Under the pieces are notes generated by a model. That model had not been told where the DNA came from and made no database searches. It worked only from the letters and a program-made list of their open reading frames with translations. The translations under genes and the position numbers were made by a program. A stretch of 64,000 bases of DNA from Halobacteriales archaeon QH_7_66_36 (GTDB lineage Archaea; Halobacteriota; Halobacteria; Halobacteriales; Haloarculaceae). This document shows positions 1-9,229 of this stretch, piece by piece (within the stretch, counting starts at the first letter, position 1; every line of letters begins with the position of its first letter). The stretch spans positions 89,816 to 153,815 of the forward strand of contig PXQV01000003.1 of NCBI GenBank assembly GCA_003021175.1, written 5' to 3'.

Positions 1-174
1 ATTTCGTCTGACTGCACTACCGACTTGACTGTTCTGCGACACGCGCTGTTCCCGGTTCCGGCGCGTGTGACGCCCGGCCGATTTTCGCTTGACCACTCAG
101 TGCCACTGTCGAGCGACGAGGGATCTCACGTTCGAGAAATTCAGCGAGGAATCGTTTGAGCGCGGTCGACGGCT

Positions 175-582
175 TCAGTCCTCGCAGCAGCCGCCGGCCT
201 TGCCCCCGAAGTCGACGGAGAGTGGTGCGGAGATGGTCTCGTTGAGTTCCTGGAGCTCCGCTTCGAGCCGCTGTTGTGCCTGCAGATACTCGTCCATCAC
301 GGGAATGTCGTGAAGTTCCTCCTGTGCCTGCTGGAGTTCGCGCAGGTCTTCGTTCGACGCGTCGCCCGCCTGCCGGGCCATCATGAACTCCTCGCGGAGC
401 TGTTCGAACTCGCGAATCTGCGCCTGCGCTTCTTCGTCGTTCTCGACGGCCTCTTTCGCCGCCGCGTACGCTCGGTAGGAGTCGAGTTCCTTGATCGCCG
501 ACCCCAGTTCGCTCGCCAACTCCGTCGCGCGTGCGGCTGCCTGTGCACCCGTCGGCTCCGTCTCGGTCGATTCGATGCTCAT
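175..582 (-). CDS. YlbF/YmcA-family protein with C-terminal GGCCED motif
   Basis: 135-aa ORF, coiled-coil helical composition, C-terminal 'GGKAGGCCED'. Confidence 0.8.
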   Translation of the reverse strand: MSIESTETEPTGAQAAARATELASELGSAIKELDSYRAYAAAKEAVENDEEAQAQIREFEQLREEFMMARQAGDASNEDLRELQQAQEELHDIPVMDEYLQAQQRLEAELQELNETISAPLSVDFGGKAGGCCED

Positions 583-670
583 ACCTCGCGTTAGGAGTCA
601 GACGGTTTAGGTCTGCCGAAGCGGGTGGTGAAGCACGCTCGTTTTACGGCTCGGAACGGTACTCAGTTCA

Positions 671-1720
671 ATGAGTCAGGAGTCGCGAACTACCGAGGGT
701 GACCTCCGGAACACGGGGATGTCCCTCAAACACGAGCGGACGTGGGATTACGAACTGGACCGAATCGTCGAGGAGGCGACGGAACGAGGCGCAGAGAAGG
801 TCGGCCTACAATTTCCGGAAGGGCTGAAGCGACGCGCCCCCCACGTCGCCGACGACCTGCGTGACCGCCTGCCCGACGGGACGCGCGTGCTCATCTCCGG
901 GCAGCCGTGTTACGGTGCCTGCGATCTCGACACCTACATGATGCGCCGGACGGACGTGTTCGTCCACTTCGGCCACTCGCCGATGAAGGAGTCGGAGAAG
1001 ATCATCTACGTCCCGCTCTTCTCGAACGTCGACGTGACGCCCATCATGGAGGAGTCGCTCGCCGACCTCGCGGACCCGGCCGACGACCCGGACGTGGGGC
1101 TGGTCACGACGGCCCAGCACATGAACAAGTTCGACGAGATGCGGACGTGGCTGGAAGAGCGCGGCTACACGGTCCACACTCGCCGTGGCGACGACCGACT
1201 CACCCACGAAGGGCAGGTGCTCGGCTGTAACTACGCCAGCGCCGACATCGACGCCGAGCAGGTGTTGTACGTCGGTGGCGGGAAGTTCCACCCGCTCGGG
1301 CTGGCGATGGAACACCCGGAGAAGCGCGTCGTCATCGCCGACCCGGTGAACAACGTCGTCACCATCGCCGACACGGAGCAGTTCCTCAAACAGCGGTACG
1401 CCTCGGTTCACAAGGCGATGGACGCAGAGACGTGGGGCGTCGTCTTCTGCACGAAGATCGGACAAGGGCGCTGGGAGGTCGCCAACGACATCGTCGAGAA
1501 CAACGAGAACGCGTATCTGCTGACGATGGACGAGGTGACACCGGATCGGCTCACCCAGTTCGGCTTCGACGCCTACGTCAACACCGGCTGTCCCCGAATC
1601 ACGACCGACGACGGCCCGCAGTTCGACCAGCCGATGCTGACGCCCGGCGAGCACGAGATCGCTATCGGCGAGAGACCGCTCGACGAACTCTCCTTCGACA
1701 CGTTCCACGGGACGTGGTGA
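671..1720 (+). CDS. dph2: Diphthamide biosynthesis enzyme Dph2
   Basis: 349 aa; 'GLQFPEGLKRRAPHVADDLRDRL', 'QPCYGACDLD', 'NTGCPRI' Cys motifs typical of archaeal Dph2. Confidence 0.92.
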   Translation: MSQESRTTEGDLRNTGMSLKHERTWDYELDRIVEEATERGAEKVGLQFPEGLKRRAPHVADDLRDRLPDGTRVLISGQPCYGACDLDTYMMRRTDVFVHFGHSPMKESEKIIYVPLFSNVDVTPIMEESLADLADPADDPDVGLVTTAQHMNKFDEMRTWLEERGYTVHTRRGDDRLTHEGQVLGCNYASADIDAEQVLYVGGGKFHPLGLAMEHPEKRVVIADPVNNVVTIADTEQFLKQRYASVHKAMDAETWGVVFCTKIGQGRWEVANDIVENNENAYLLTMDEVTPDRLTQFGFDAYVNTGCPRITTDDGPQFDQPMLTPGEHEIAIGERPLDELSFDTFHGTW

Positions 1721-1787
1721 CCGCGGCTTCAGGCATCGACTGGGGCGGTGTTGAGATACGCGGGTCGTCGCCCGCTTAGAAACCGTG

Positions 1788-1825
1788 GATGGGACTGAAA
1801 GGGGCCGGGCGGTCGATCCGGCCCC
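1788..1825 (+). other. Candidate structured intergenic element: GATGGGACTGAAA followed by GGGGCCGG-N9-CCGGCCCC hairpin
   Basis: Perfect 8-bp stem at 1801-1808/1818-1825 in a 365-bp gap with no convincing ORF. Confidence 0.3.
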
Positions 1826-2085
1826 GGCGACGCGAGCCGCGGACGGTCGAGCGCTCGGGGGCTTTCTACACTGTGTTGCCCACCTCGTCTCCGGAGTCAC
1901 CCTTAGCTGAACACTACCTCGACTGGCCGGCGAAGGTTCAAGTACCGAAACGCGGCCACCCGTCCTGTGACGTGACGCCGGCCGCGACGGGTCGAGACGG
2001 GAGTACGGCCCACCCGTCGCGGATGCCGCGGGCCGTCTGTTCGCCAACCACAGCCGCTTAGTCACGCGCCCGTCAAACCGGGACA

Positions 2086-3024
2086 ATGAGCGAGAACGCG
2101 AACGTCTCGAAGCGGGAGGCGTGGGTGATGGCCGCGCGCCCGCAGACGCTCCCGGCCGGCGCGGCTCCGGTCGTGGTCGGGACGGGAGTCGCCGTCGGCC
2201 GGGGCGAGTTCGCCCCGCTGCCCGCGCTCGCCGCGCTCGTCGGCGCGCTCCTGCTGCAGGTCGGCACCAACTTCGCGAACGACTACTACGACGCCGTTCG
2301 CGGTGCCGACACCGGGGACAGGGAGGGGTTCACCCGCGTCACCGCCGGCGGGCTGATCGAGCCGGCGCAGGTGAAACGCGCGATGTACGCCACCTTCGCG
2401 CTCGCGATACTGCTCGGAACGTATCTCGTCTGGGTCGGCGGCCCCGTTATCCTCGTGGTCGGGCTCACGTCGGTCGCCGCTGGTATCGCCTACACCGGCG
2501 GGCCGGCCCCGTACGGCTACCGGGGGCTCGGTGACCTGTTCGTCTTCGTCTACTTCGGTCTCGTCGCGGTCACCGGCACGTACTACGTGCAGGCGGCCGC
2601 CGCCGTCGCAGGCGTTCCGGCGCTGTCCGCGCCCACCGAACTCGTCCCGCTCGCGGCCGTCGTCGCGGCGCTGCCAGCCGCCGGCCTCTCGACCTGCATT
2701 CTCGTGGTGAACAACATCCGCGACCGGGAGACGGACGCGGCGGCCGGTAAGCAGACGCTCGCCGTCATCCTCGGCTACGCCGGATCGCGGGCCGAGTTCA
2801 TGCTCCTGCTCGGGATGGCCTACGTCGTCCCCGTCGTCTTCGCCGCGACGGGGTACGGGCTTGCTGTCCTGCTCCCGCTCGCGACGCTGCCGCTCGCGGT
2901 GTCGCTTTCGCGGACGGTGTTGACCGAGACGACCGGCGCGGCGCTCAACCCCGCGCTCGAAACGACTGGCAAACTACTGTTCGCTCACAGCCTCCTGTTC
3001 GCCACGGGGTTCGCCGTCACATGA
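2086..3024 (+). CDS. menA: 1,4-dihydroxy-2-naphthoate polyprenyltransferase
   Basis: UbiA-like membrane protein with '[20 protein letters not shown]' and '[19 protein letters not shown]'. Confidence 0.92.
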   Translation: MSENANVSKREAWVMAARPQTLPAGAAPVVVGTGVAVGRGEFAPLPALAALVGALLLQVGTNFANDYYDAVRGADTGDREGFTRVTAGGLIEPAQVKRAMYATFALAILLGTYLVWVGGPVILVVGLTSVAAGIAYTGGPAPYGYRGLGDLFVFVYFGLVAVTGTYYVQAAAAVAGVPALSAPTELVPLAAVVAALPAAGLSTCILVVNNIRDRETDAAAGKQTLAVILGYAGSRAEFMLLLGMAYVVPVVFAATGYGLAVLLPLATLPLAVSLSRTVLTETTGAALNPALETTGKLLFAHSLLFATGFAVT

Positions 3025-4022
3025 ACAGCGAGTACTTCGCGCTCCCGCTCGCGGAGCCACTCACGACCGCGGCGGGCGAAATCACCGAGCGAGAGGGGTT
3101 CCTCGTCTCGGTGGACGAGCCGACTGCCGGACTCGGTGAAGCCTGTCCGCTTCCGGGGTGGACGGAGTCGGTCGACGAGTGCCGGCGCGCGCTCCGCGAG
3201 ACCGACTCGGACGAAATCGCAGGCCTTCCACCGGCCGCGCGCCACGGTGCAGTTCTCGCCCTCCTCGATGCGGAAGCACGCGACGAGGACGTTCCGCTGT
3301 ACCGGTATCTCGGTCGCGAGACGCGCGTCGACTCCGTCGCGGTCAACGCGACTGTCGGCGACGCCGACGCGTCGACGACTGCTGACCGCGTCAGTGCGGC
3401 CGTTTCGGAGGGATTCGAGAGCGTGAAACTGAAACTCGGTGCCCGCTCGCTCGACGCCGACCTCGAACGGGTGCACGCTGCACGTGAGGGGGCCCCCGAC
3501 GCGGAACTTCGCCTCGACGCGAACGGCGCGTGGGACCGCGAGACTGCGACGCGGGCCATCAGCGCGGCCGCCGACTACGGCGTCTCGTACATCGAACAGC
3601 CGCTTCCGGCCGACGACCTCGCCGGTCACGCGACGCTCCGCGGGTCGGGCGTCGGTATCGCCCTCGACGAAGGCCTCTACGAGCACGGGCTCGACGCCGT
3701 GCTGGAGGCCGAGGCCGCCGACACACTGATTCTGAAACCGATGGCGATGGGCGGGCCCGACATCGCGCTGGAGACAGCCGTCGTCGCCCGCGGTGCCGGT
3801 ATCGATCCGGTCGTGACGACGACCATCGACGGCGCAGTGGCGCGCGCGGCAGCGGTTCACGTCGCTGCTGCTATCCCCGACGTGTCGCCCTGTGGTCTCG
3901 CGACCGGGGAGCTGCTGGCCGCCGACTTCCAGCCCGACCCCGCGCCGGTCGAAGCCGGTCGGGCGCAGGTTCCGCAGCAAGCAGGAAACACGGCGGCGAC
4001 CTCACCAGCCGACTATGCGTGA
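3021..4022 (+). CDS. menC: o-succinylbenzoate synthase (enolase superfamily)
   Basis: 'VKLKLGA', 'LRLDANGAWDRETA', 'IEQPLP', 'ALDEGLY'; overlaps menA, followed by menE. Confidence 0.88.
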   Translation: MNSEYFALPLAEPLTTAAGEITEREGFLVSVDEPTAGLGEACPLPGWTESVDECRRALRETDSDEIAGLPPAARHGAVLALLDAEARDEDVPLYRYLGRETRVDSVAVNATVGDADASTTADRVSAAVSEGFESVKLKLGARSLDADLERVHAAREGAPDAELRLDANGAWDRETATRAISAAADYGVSYIEQPLPADDLAGHATLRGSGVGIALDEGLYEHGLDAVLEAEAADTLILKPMAMGGPDIALETAVVARGAGIDPVVTTTIDGAVARAAAVHVAAAIPDVSPCGLATGELLAADFQPDPAPVEAGRAQVPQQAGNTAATSPADYA

Positions 4023-5493
4023 CTGGCTGACCCTCCGGGCCGACGCGACGCCGACCCGGACCGCGATGATCGACGCGCGGTCCGGTGAGGCTGTCAGCTA
4101 CGCGACGCTCGACGACCGCGTCGCGACGCTCGCAGGGCGACTCTCCGCGCTCGGCCTCGACGCTGGCGATCATCTTGCCGTCCTCGCCCGAACCCGGCCA
4201 GCTTTCGTCGAACTCGTCTACGCCGCGGCCCGGGTCGGCGCGGTTCTCGTCCCGATAAACGCGCGGCTCACCGCCGACGAGGTGGCGACGATAGCCGACC
4301 GCGCGGACGTGGACCTGCTCGTCTGCGAGTCGTCGACCGAGGCGGCTACCGAGACGTTCGACGGTCCGGTCGCCTCGCTCGACACGCCGAACGCGAATGC
4401 TCGTGACCTCGCTCACGTTGACCCAGCGCCGTTTGAACCCGCCTCGTGGACGCGCGACCAGACACAGGTGGCGATCGCCACCTCCGGGACGACCGGCGGC
4501 CCGAAGCTCGTCCGACTCACGACGGGGAATCTCGCGGCCAGCGCCGCCGCCTCCTCGTGGCGGCTGGGCGTGCTCCCGTCCGACCGGTGGTACTGCACCC
4601 TCCCCATGTACCACATGGGGGGACTCGCGCCCGTCTACCGGTCGGTGCTGTACGGCACCGCAGTCGTCGTCGGGACGCCCGGGAGCTTCGATCCGGAGCG
4701 TGCGTTGACGGAGATGGACGTACACGACGCGTCCGGCGTCTCGCTGGTGCCGACGATGCTCCGGAACCTACTCGACGCGGACGACGGCGTCCTCTCGGAC
4801 CTCCGGTTTGCCCTCGTCGGCGGCGCGGCGACGCCGAACGCGCTCGTCGACCGCGCGCACGAAGCCGGCGTCGCCGTCTACCCGAGCTACGGGATGACCG
4901 AGACGGCCTCGCAGATAGCTACCGCGCGCCCAACGGACACCGAGCGCGCGCTCGGCAGCGTCGGCACCCCGCTCGTGTTCAGCGAGGTGTCGATCCTGAC
5001 CGACGACAGCGACGAGGCGCTCGTCGGCGAGCCCGGCGAAATCGTGGTCAGCGGCCCGACGGTGACGCCGGGCTACTACGACGACCCCGAGGCCACCGAG
5101 GCGGCGTTCGGCCCACACGGCTTCCACACCGGCGACGCCGGCTACCGCGACGAGGAGGGACGCCTGTGGGTGCTCAACCGACTGGACGACCGCATCGTCA
5201 CCGGCGGCGAGAACGTCGACCCCGGCGAGGTGACGGGCGTTTTGCGTGACCATCCGGACGTGACCGACGCGTTCGTGCTCGGACTCCCGGACGACCGGTA
5301 CGGCGAGCGGGTGGCCGCGGTCGTGACTGGAACCCTCGACGTGGACGACGTTGACAGCGTCGAGTCGTTCGCTCGCGAGCGACTCGCCGGCTTCAAGATT
5401 CCACGGGCGTGGCGCGTGGTCGACGACCTGCCCCGAACCGCCTCCGGCACCGTCGACCGGGGGGCGATTCGGGACCTGTTCGACGACGCGTAG
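4015..5493 (+). CDS. menE: o-succinylbenzoate-CoA ligase (AMP-binding)
   Basis: 'ATSGTTGGPKLV' and 'YGMTETASQ' motifs; ATG at 4015 (MRDWLTLRADATPTRTAM) preferred to the longer ORF start at 3892. Confidence 0.9.
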   Translation: MRDWLTLRADATPTRTAMIDARSGEAVSYATLDDRVATLAGRLSALGLDAGDHLAVLARTRPAFVELVYAAARVGAVLVPINARLTADEVATIADRADVDLLVCESSTEAATETFDGPVASLDTPNANARDLAHVDPAPFEPASWTRDQTQVAIATSGTTGGPKLVRLTTGNLAASAAASSWRLGVLPSDRWYCTLPMYHMGGLAPVYRSVLYGTAVVVGTPGSFDPERALTEMDVHDASGVSLVPTMLRNLLDADDGVLSDLRFALVGGAATPNALVDRAHEAGVAVYPSYGMTETASQIATARPTDTERALGSVGTPLVFSEVSILTDDSDEALVGEPGEIVVSGPTVTPGYYDDPEATEAAFGPHGFHTGDAGYRDEEGRLWVLNRLDDRIVTGGENVDPGEVTGVLRDHPDVTDAFVLGLPDDRYGERVAAVVTGTLDVDDVDSVESFARERLAGFKIPRAWRVVDDLPRTASGTVDRGAIRDLFDDA

Positions 5494-5528
5494 CCACCGT
5501 TTTATCGGCCGACCCGCTACGGTGACGC

Positions 5529-6305
5529 GTGTGTACCCTCACCTTCGCGTGGCAGCGGTTCGACGAGCATCTCGCCGTCGCGGCGAACCGCGACGAGTCG
5601 CACGCTCGCCCCGCGTCCGGCCCGGCCGTGCGCGGCGACGACCCGCAGGTGTTCACGCCCCGCGACGAGGAGGCGGGCGGCACGTGGATCGGCTACAACG
5701 AGGCGGGGGTGTTCGCCGCAATCACGAACCGGTGGTCGCGCGACGTTACGGACGGCGACCGGTCGCGCGGCCTCCTCGTGCGCGAGGCGCTGACCTGCCG
5801 CGACGCCACGGCCGCGGCCGAGTTCGTCCGCAAAGAACTCGCGGCCCGGACGTACGAGCCGTTCCAACTCGTCGTCGCCGACCGACGCCGCGCGCTCGTG
5901 TTCGAACACGACGGGACGCTCTCCGTGACCGACCTCGCGCCCGGCGTGTACGTCGTCGGAAACACCGGCTGGTGCGGGGAGCGAGCCGGCCCGGGCGACG
6001 CGAGCGAGCGCCAGCGGACGGAGTCGTTCTTCGTCCCCGGCCACCGACCCGAGCGGGGCCGCCGGCACGCGGCGAACGAGCGCCGCCTGCTCGACACGCT
6101 GCTCGGCGTCTCGGCGGACACCGCCGCGACGTGGCTCGACACCGCCGGCGAACTGCTCGGCGACCACGACTACGGCGTCTGCGTCCACGGCGACGGGTTC
6201 GGCACGAAGTCCGCCTCGCTCGTCCGCCTCGGCGACGAGCGGGCGTGGGCGTTCGCCGACGGGCCGCCTTGTGAGACGGCGTTCGAGTGGCTGGACGCGC
6301 TGTGA
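5529..6305 (+). CDS. NRDE (TANGO2-like) family protein
   Basis: 'MCTLTFAWQRFDEHLAVAANRDE' N-terminus. Confidence 0.88.
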   Translation: MCTLTFAWQRFDEHLAVAANRDESHARPASGPAVRGDDPQVFTPRDEEAGGTWIGYNEAGVFAAITNRWSRDVTDGDRSRGLLVREALTCRDATAAAEFVRKELAARTYEPFQLVVADRRRALVFEHDGTLSVTDLAPGVYVVGNTGWCGERAGPGDASERQRTESFFVPGHRPERGRRHAANERRLLDTLLGVSADTAATWLDTAGELLGDHDYGVCVHGDGFGTKSASLVRLGDERAWAFADGPPCETAFEWLDAL

Positions 6306-6320
6306 CAGGTAGCGAGCGGA

Positions 6321-7924
6321 AGCCCACCCGTTACGAGTGGGTGCGAGCGACAACACGGCCCGGCAGTCTACGCGCTACGACCTGTCTGGATGTTCCACCG
6401 TCTCAAGACCCGCCTTAATAATCTCTCGATAGGCTTCTTCGAGGCTCACGTCTTGCTGTTCGGCGTAATCTTTCATGCGCCCGTTCAGCGTATGCGAAAT
6501 GTCGATGTTCGGTCGCATCGTTTGTGTCCAAAAGACATTTAGACACAGATACACAAATGTCTATCGTCGTGAGACGAACCAACACGTTCGCGGTCAGACC
6601 GCTCTCCACCGAGGATGAGCAACTGCTCCGCGAATTGTTGGACGCCTCTGCCAGCCTGTGGAACGAACTCAACTACGAGCGCCGCCAGCAGTTCTTTGAC
6701 GGCGACAGCGTCTGGGACACCGCCGACTACCGCAAGCAGTACGTCGGCATCCTCGGCTCCGCCACCGCCCAACAGGTCATCCGCAAGAACAGCGAGGCGT
6801 GGCGGTCGTTCTTCGCCGCCCGCGAGGACGGCGAGGACACCGCTCCACCCGGTTATTGGGGCAACGAGGACGATGGTAGAGCGTTGCAGACGTACATCCG
6901 CAACGACCAGTACACCCTCGTTACCGGCGAGCGCAGTCGCCTTGAAATTCCGGTAGGCCAAGACCTGAAAGCCGAGTACGGGTTTGGCTACTACGATCGC
7001 CTGCGGCTGGAAGTCGCTGGCGACCCGAAGTGAGACGGCGAACAGGGCCGATTGGAGCTGTACTACGACGAGGTGGACGACACGTTCAGGGCCTTTCAGC
7101 CTGTCACCGTGCCCGATTCTCGACAGGATTCACCACTGGCTTCGCACGAAGCCGCGCTGGACATGGGCGCGAACAACCTCGTCGCCTGTACGACCACGAC
7201 CGGCCAGCAGTACCTCTACGAAGGACGTGATCTGTTCGCCCGCTTCCGCGAAACGACCGAGAAAATCGCTCACCTGCAATCCAAACTCCGCGAGGGACGA
7301 TACAGCAGTCAACGGATACGGCGACTGTATCGGAAACGAACGCGACGGCGCGACCACGCGCAGGACGCGCTCGTGCGCGACCTCATCGAACGACTGTACG
7401 ACGAGGGTGTGGCCACCGTCTACGTGGGCGACCTTACCGACGTACTCTCGGAACACTGGTCGGCGCGGGTGAACGCGAAAACGCACCAGTTCTGGGCGTA
7501 TCGTGCGTTTATCCACCGGCTCGCCACGACCGCCGAGGAGTACGGCATCACGGTCGAAGTGCGGTCGGAAGCGTACACGACGGTGGAGTGTCCGATGTGT
7601 GGTGAGCGCGAGAACACGAACCGCGACGGCAACGTGTTTCGGTGTCCGTGTGGCTACGAGGGACATGCCGATCTCGACGCCTCGTGGACGTTCCTCGAAC
7701 AGCAGGCTGGCGAGACAATCGAAGTCGGGTCGATGGCACGGCCCGTGCGCCTCACGTGGGACGACCACGTTTGGTCGGAGTTATCACGCTCTCCCGAGAG
7801 GGCAAGTCCCAACGAGGAGCGCACAAACCGGAGTACCCGAGGGGGGGAACGTTGCCTCCATGGATACGGCATAGCCAACATCCTTATCGGAGGAATCCCA
7901 CGGCTTCAGTCGTGGGAGGATGTC
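6321..7924 (+). mobile_element. IS1341-type (tnpB-only IS200/IS605) element, approximate ends
   Basis: Contains tnpB; left hairpin CCCAC..GTGGG near 6322-6342; right end hairpin TCCCACG-GCTTCAGT-CGTGGGA (7896-7917) followed by GGATGTCA. Confidence 0.7.
6375..6518 (-). CDS. Small ribbon-helix-helix-like protein divergent from tnpB
   Basis: Translation [47 protein letters not shown] (47 aa); overlooked in the ORF track because it is short. Confidence 0.65.
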   Translation of the reverse strand: MRPNIDISHTLNGRMKDYAEQQDVSLEEAYREIIKAGLETVEHPDRS

Positions 7925-7942
7925 AAGGACGGCAGGATTTAA
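6557..7942 (+). pseudogene. tnpB: RNA-guided endonuclease TnpB-family transposase with in-frame TGA
   Basis: ORFs 6524-7033 and 7052-7942 are in the same frame and separated by a single TGA at 7031-7033 (..[18 protein letters not shown]..); Zn finger CPMCG..CPCG. Confidence 0.85.
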
Positions 7943-7961
7943 CCGCGCCACCCGTTCAGGG

Positions 7962-8306
7962 ATGGGTATGGCCGAAGACCTCACCGACGACGAGGAGCGC
8001 GGGCTCGAACTCATCACCCGTGAGGGGGGCATCCACCAGAGCGACTTCTGGAAGGAACTGGACGTGAGTTCCCGGAAGGGGAGCCGCATCGTCGAGTCGC
8101 TGGAGGAGAAGGGGTACGTCGAGCGCGAAGACACCGTCTACGAGGGCCACAACACCTACCTGATCGAACCCGTTCTCGACCCTGCTGATCTCGACTTCTC
8201 GATGCTGATGGCTGGCGACATGCTCTCGCCGTTCGTCGGCGACGAGGAGATCGACGCCAACTCCGATAAGTTCAGTCAGTGGATAATGAGTCTCGCCTAC
8301 CAGTAG
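7962..8306 (+). CDS. Winged-helix/MarR-like DNA-binding protein
   Basis: 'LTDDEERGLELITREGGIHQSDFWKELDVSSRKGSRIVESLEEKGYVERE'. Confidence 0.75.
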   Translation: MGMAEDLTDDEERGLELITREGGIHQSDFWKELDVSSRKGSRIVESLEEKGYVEREDTVYEGHNTYLIEPVLDPADLDFSMLMAGDMLSPFVGDEEIDANSDKFSQWIMSLAYQ

Positions 8307-8756
8307 TCACTCCAGCAGCGAGATCGTCTCACAGGCAATGGCGACGGTGCCGTCCTGTTTTACGACCTCCAACCCGTAGCGAACGGTGCCCGTCCCCGCG
8401 CTGTCGGGTTTCCGCTCCGTCTCCACCACCTCCGTCTCGACGTGGATGCGGTCGCTGATGAACACCGGCGCGCGGAACCGGAGTTCGTCGATGCCGTAGA
8501 AGGCGACGACCGCCGCTCGCTCCTCGGGCGACCGGTTCTGCCACAGCAGCCCGGTCGCGACCGAGAGCACCAACATCCCGTGTGCGATGCGCTCGCCGAA
8601 CGCCGAGTCGGCCATCCGCACGTCGTCCGTGTGGAGGTGGTTGAAGTCGCCGGAGACGCCGGCGAAGTTGACCACGTCCGCCTCGGTGATGGTGCGACCG
8701 CCGGTCTCGTCGGTCGCCCCCTCCTCGACCGTCTCGAAGTACGAGTCGTCGCTCAC
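8307..8756 (-). CDS. MaoC-family dehydratase
   Basis: 'FAGVSGDFNHLHTD', 'GERIAHGML' hot-dog hydratase motifs. Confidence 0.88.
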   Translation of the reverse strand: MSDDSYFETVEEGATDETGGRTITEADVVNFAGVSGDFNHLHTDDVRMADSAFGERIAHGMLVLSVATGLLWQNRSPEERAAVVAFYGIDELRFRAPVFISDRIHVETEVVETERKPDSAGTGTVRYGLEVVKQDGTVAIACETISLLE

Positions 8757-9229
8757 CTGGACCCCTCCGTGGTCTCCTCGGCCGGGTGTCGGTCGTTCTC
8801 GGCGTCCCGAAACAGCCGGTAGGTCGCGCCGCCGGTGGCGACCACCTTCGGCTCGCCGTCGTGGACGGTTGTCGCCTCACACTCGGTGACGCCCATCGTC
8901 GTTCCGGCGCGGACGACCTCTGCCTCGACCCGCACGTCGCCCGTCGCGGGCCGGACGAACCGCGTGTTGAGGTCCGTCGTCGTCAACGTCGCCTCCGTCG
9001 GCGAGTCGAACGTGGTTCGGAGCGCGAATCCGGCCGCCGTGTCGATGATCGTGGCGGTGATCCCGCCGTGAACCGTGCCGGACGCGATGTTGGCGAACTT
9101 CTCGTCGAACGGTAGTTCGAGGACGACGCGGCCCTGCTCCATCTCGACGGCAGACACGTCGAGCCACGAGAGCAGGTCGTGTCGCTCCAGTTCCGCCGCC
9201 AGTCGCTCGCGATGGGCGTCCGCGCTCAT
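8753..9229 (-). CDS. PaaI-family thioesterase (hot-dog)
   Basis: 'NIASGTVHGGITATIIDTAAGFAL'; start at MSADAHRERL (9229). Confidence 0.85.
   Translation of the reverse strand: MSADAHRERLAAELERHDLLSWLDVSAVEMEQGRVVLELPFDEKFANIASGTVHGGITATIIDTAAGFALRTTFDSPTEATLTTTDLNTRFVRPATGDVRVEAEVVRAGTTMGVTECEATTVHDGEPKVVATGGATYRLFRDAENDRHPAEETTEGSR

Noticed and set aside
1788-1825. CRISPR repeat-like ACTGAAAG
   Set aside because: Single copy, no regularly spaced repeats and no cas genes in the window.
806-2086. Long minus-strand ORF (426 aa) opposite dph2
   Set aside because: High-GC antisense frame with Arg/Val/Asp-rich low-information sequence; dph2 on the plus strand explains the region.
3871-4725. Antisense ORF in menC/menE, as are similar ones at 2985-3980, 23330-24490, 25622-26545, 29350-30537 and 38060-38887
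   Set aside because: Typical spurious GC-frame ORFs; the opposite strand has clear family signatures.
7031-7033. Selenocysteine or other TGA recoding in tnpB
   Set aside because: No evidence of a SECIS-like structure or a haloarchaeal Sec machinery in view; a Trp-to-stop mutation is simpler.
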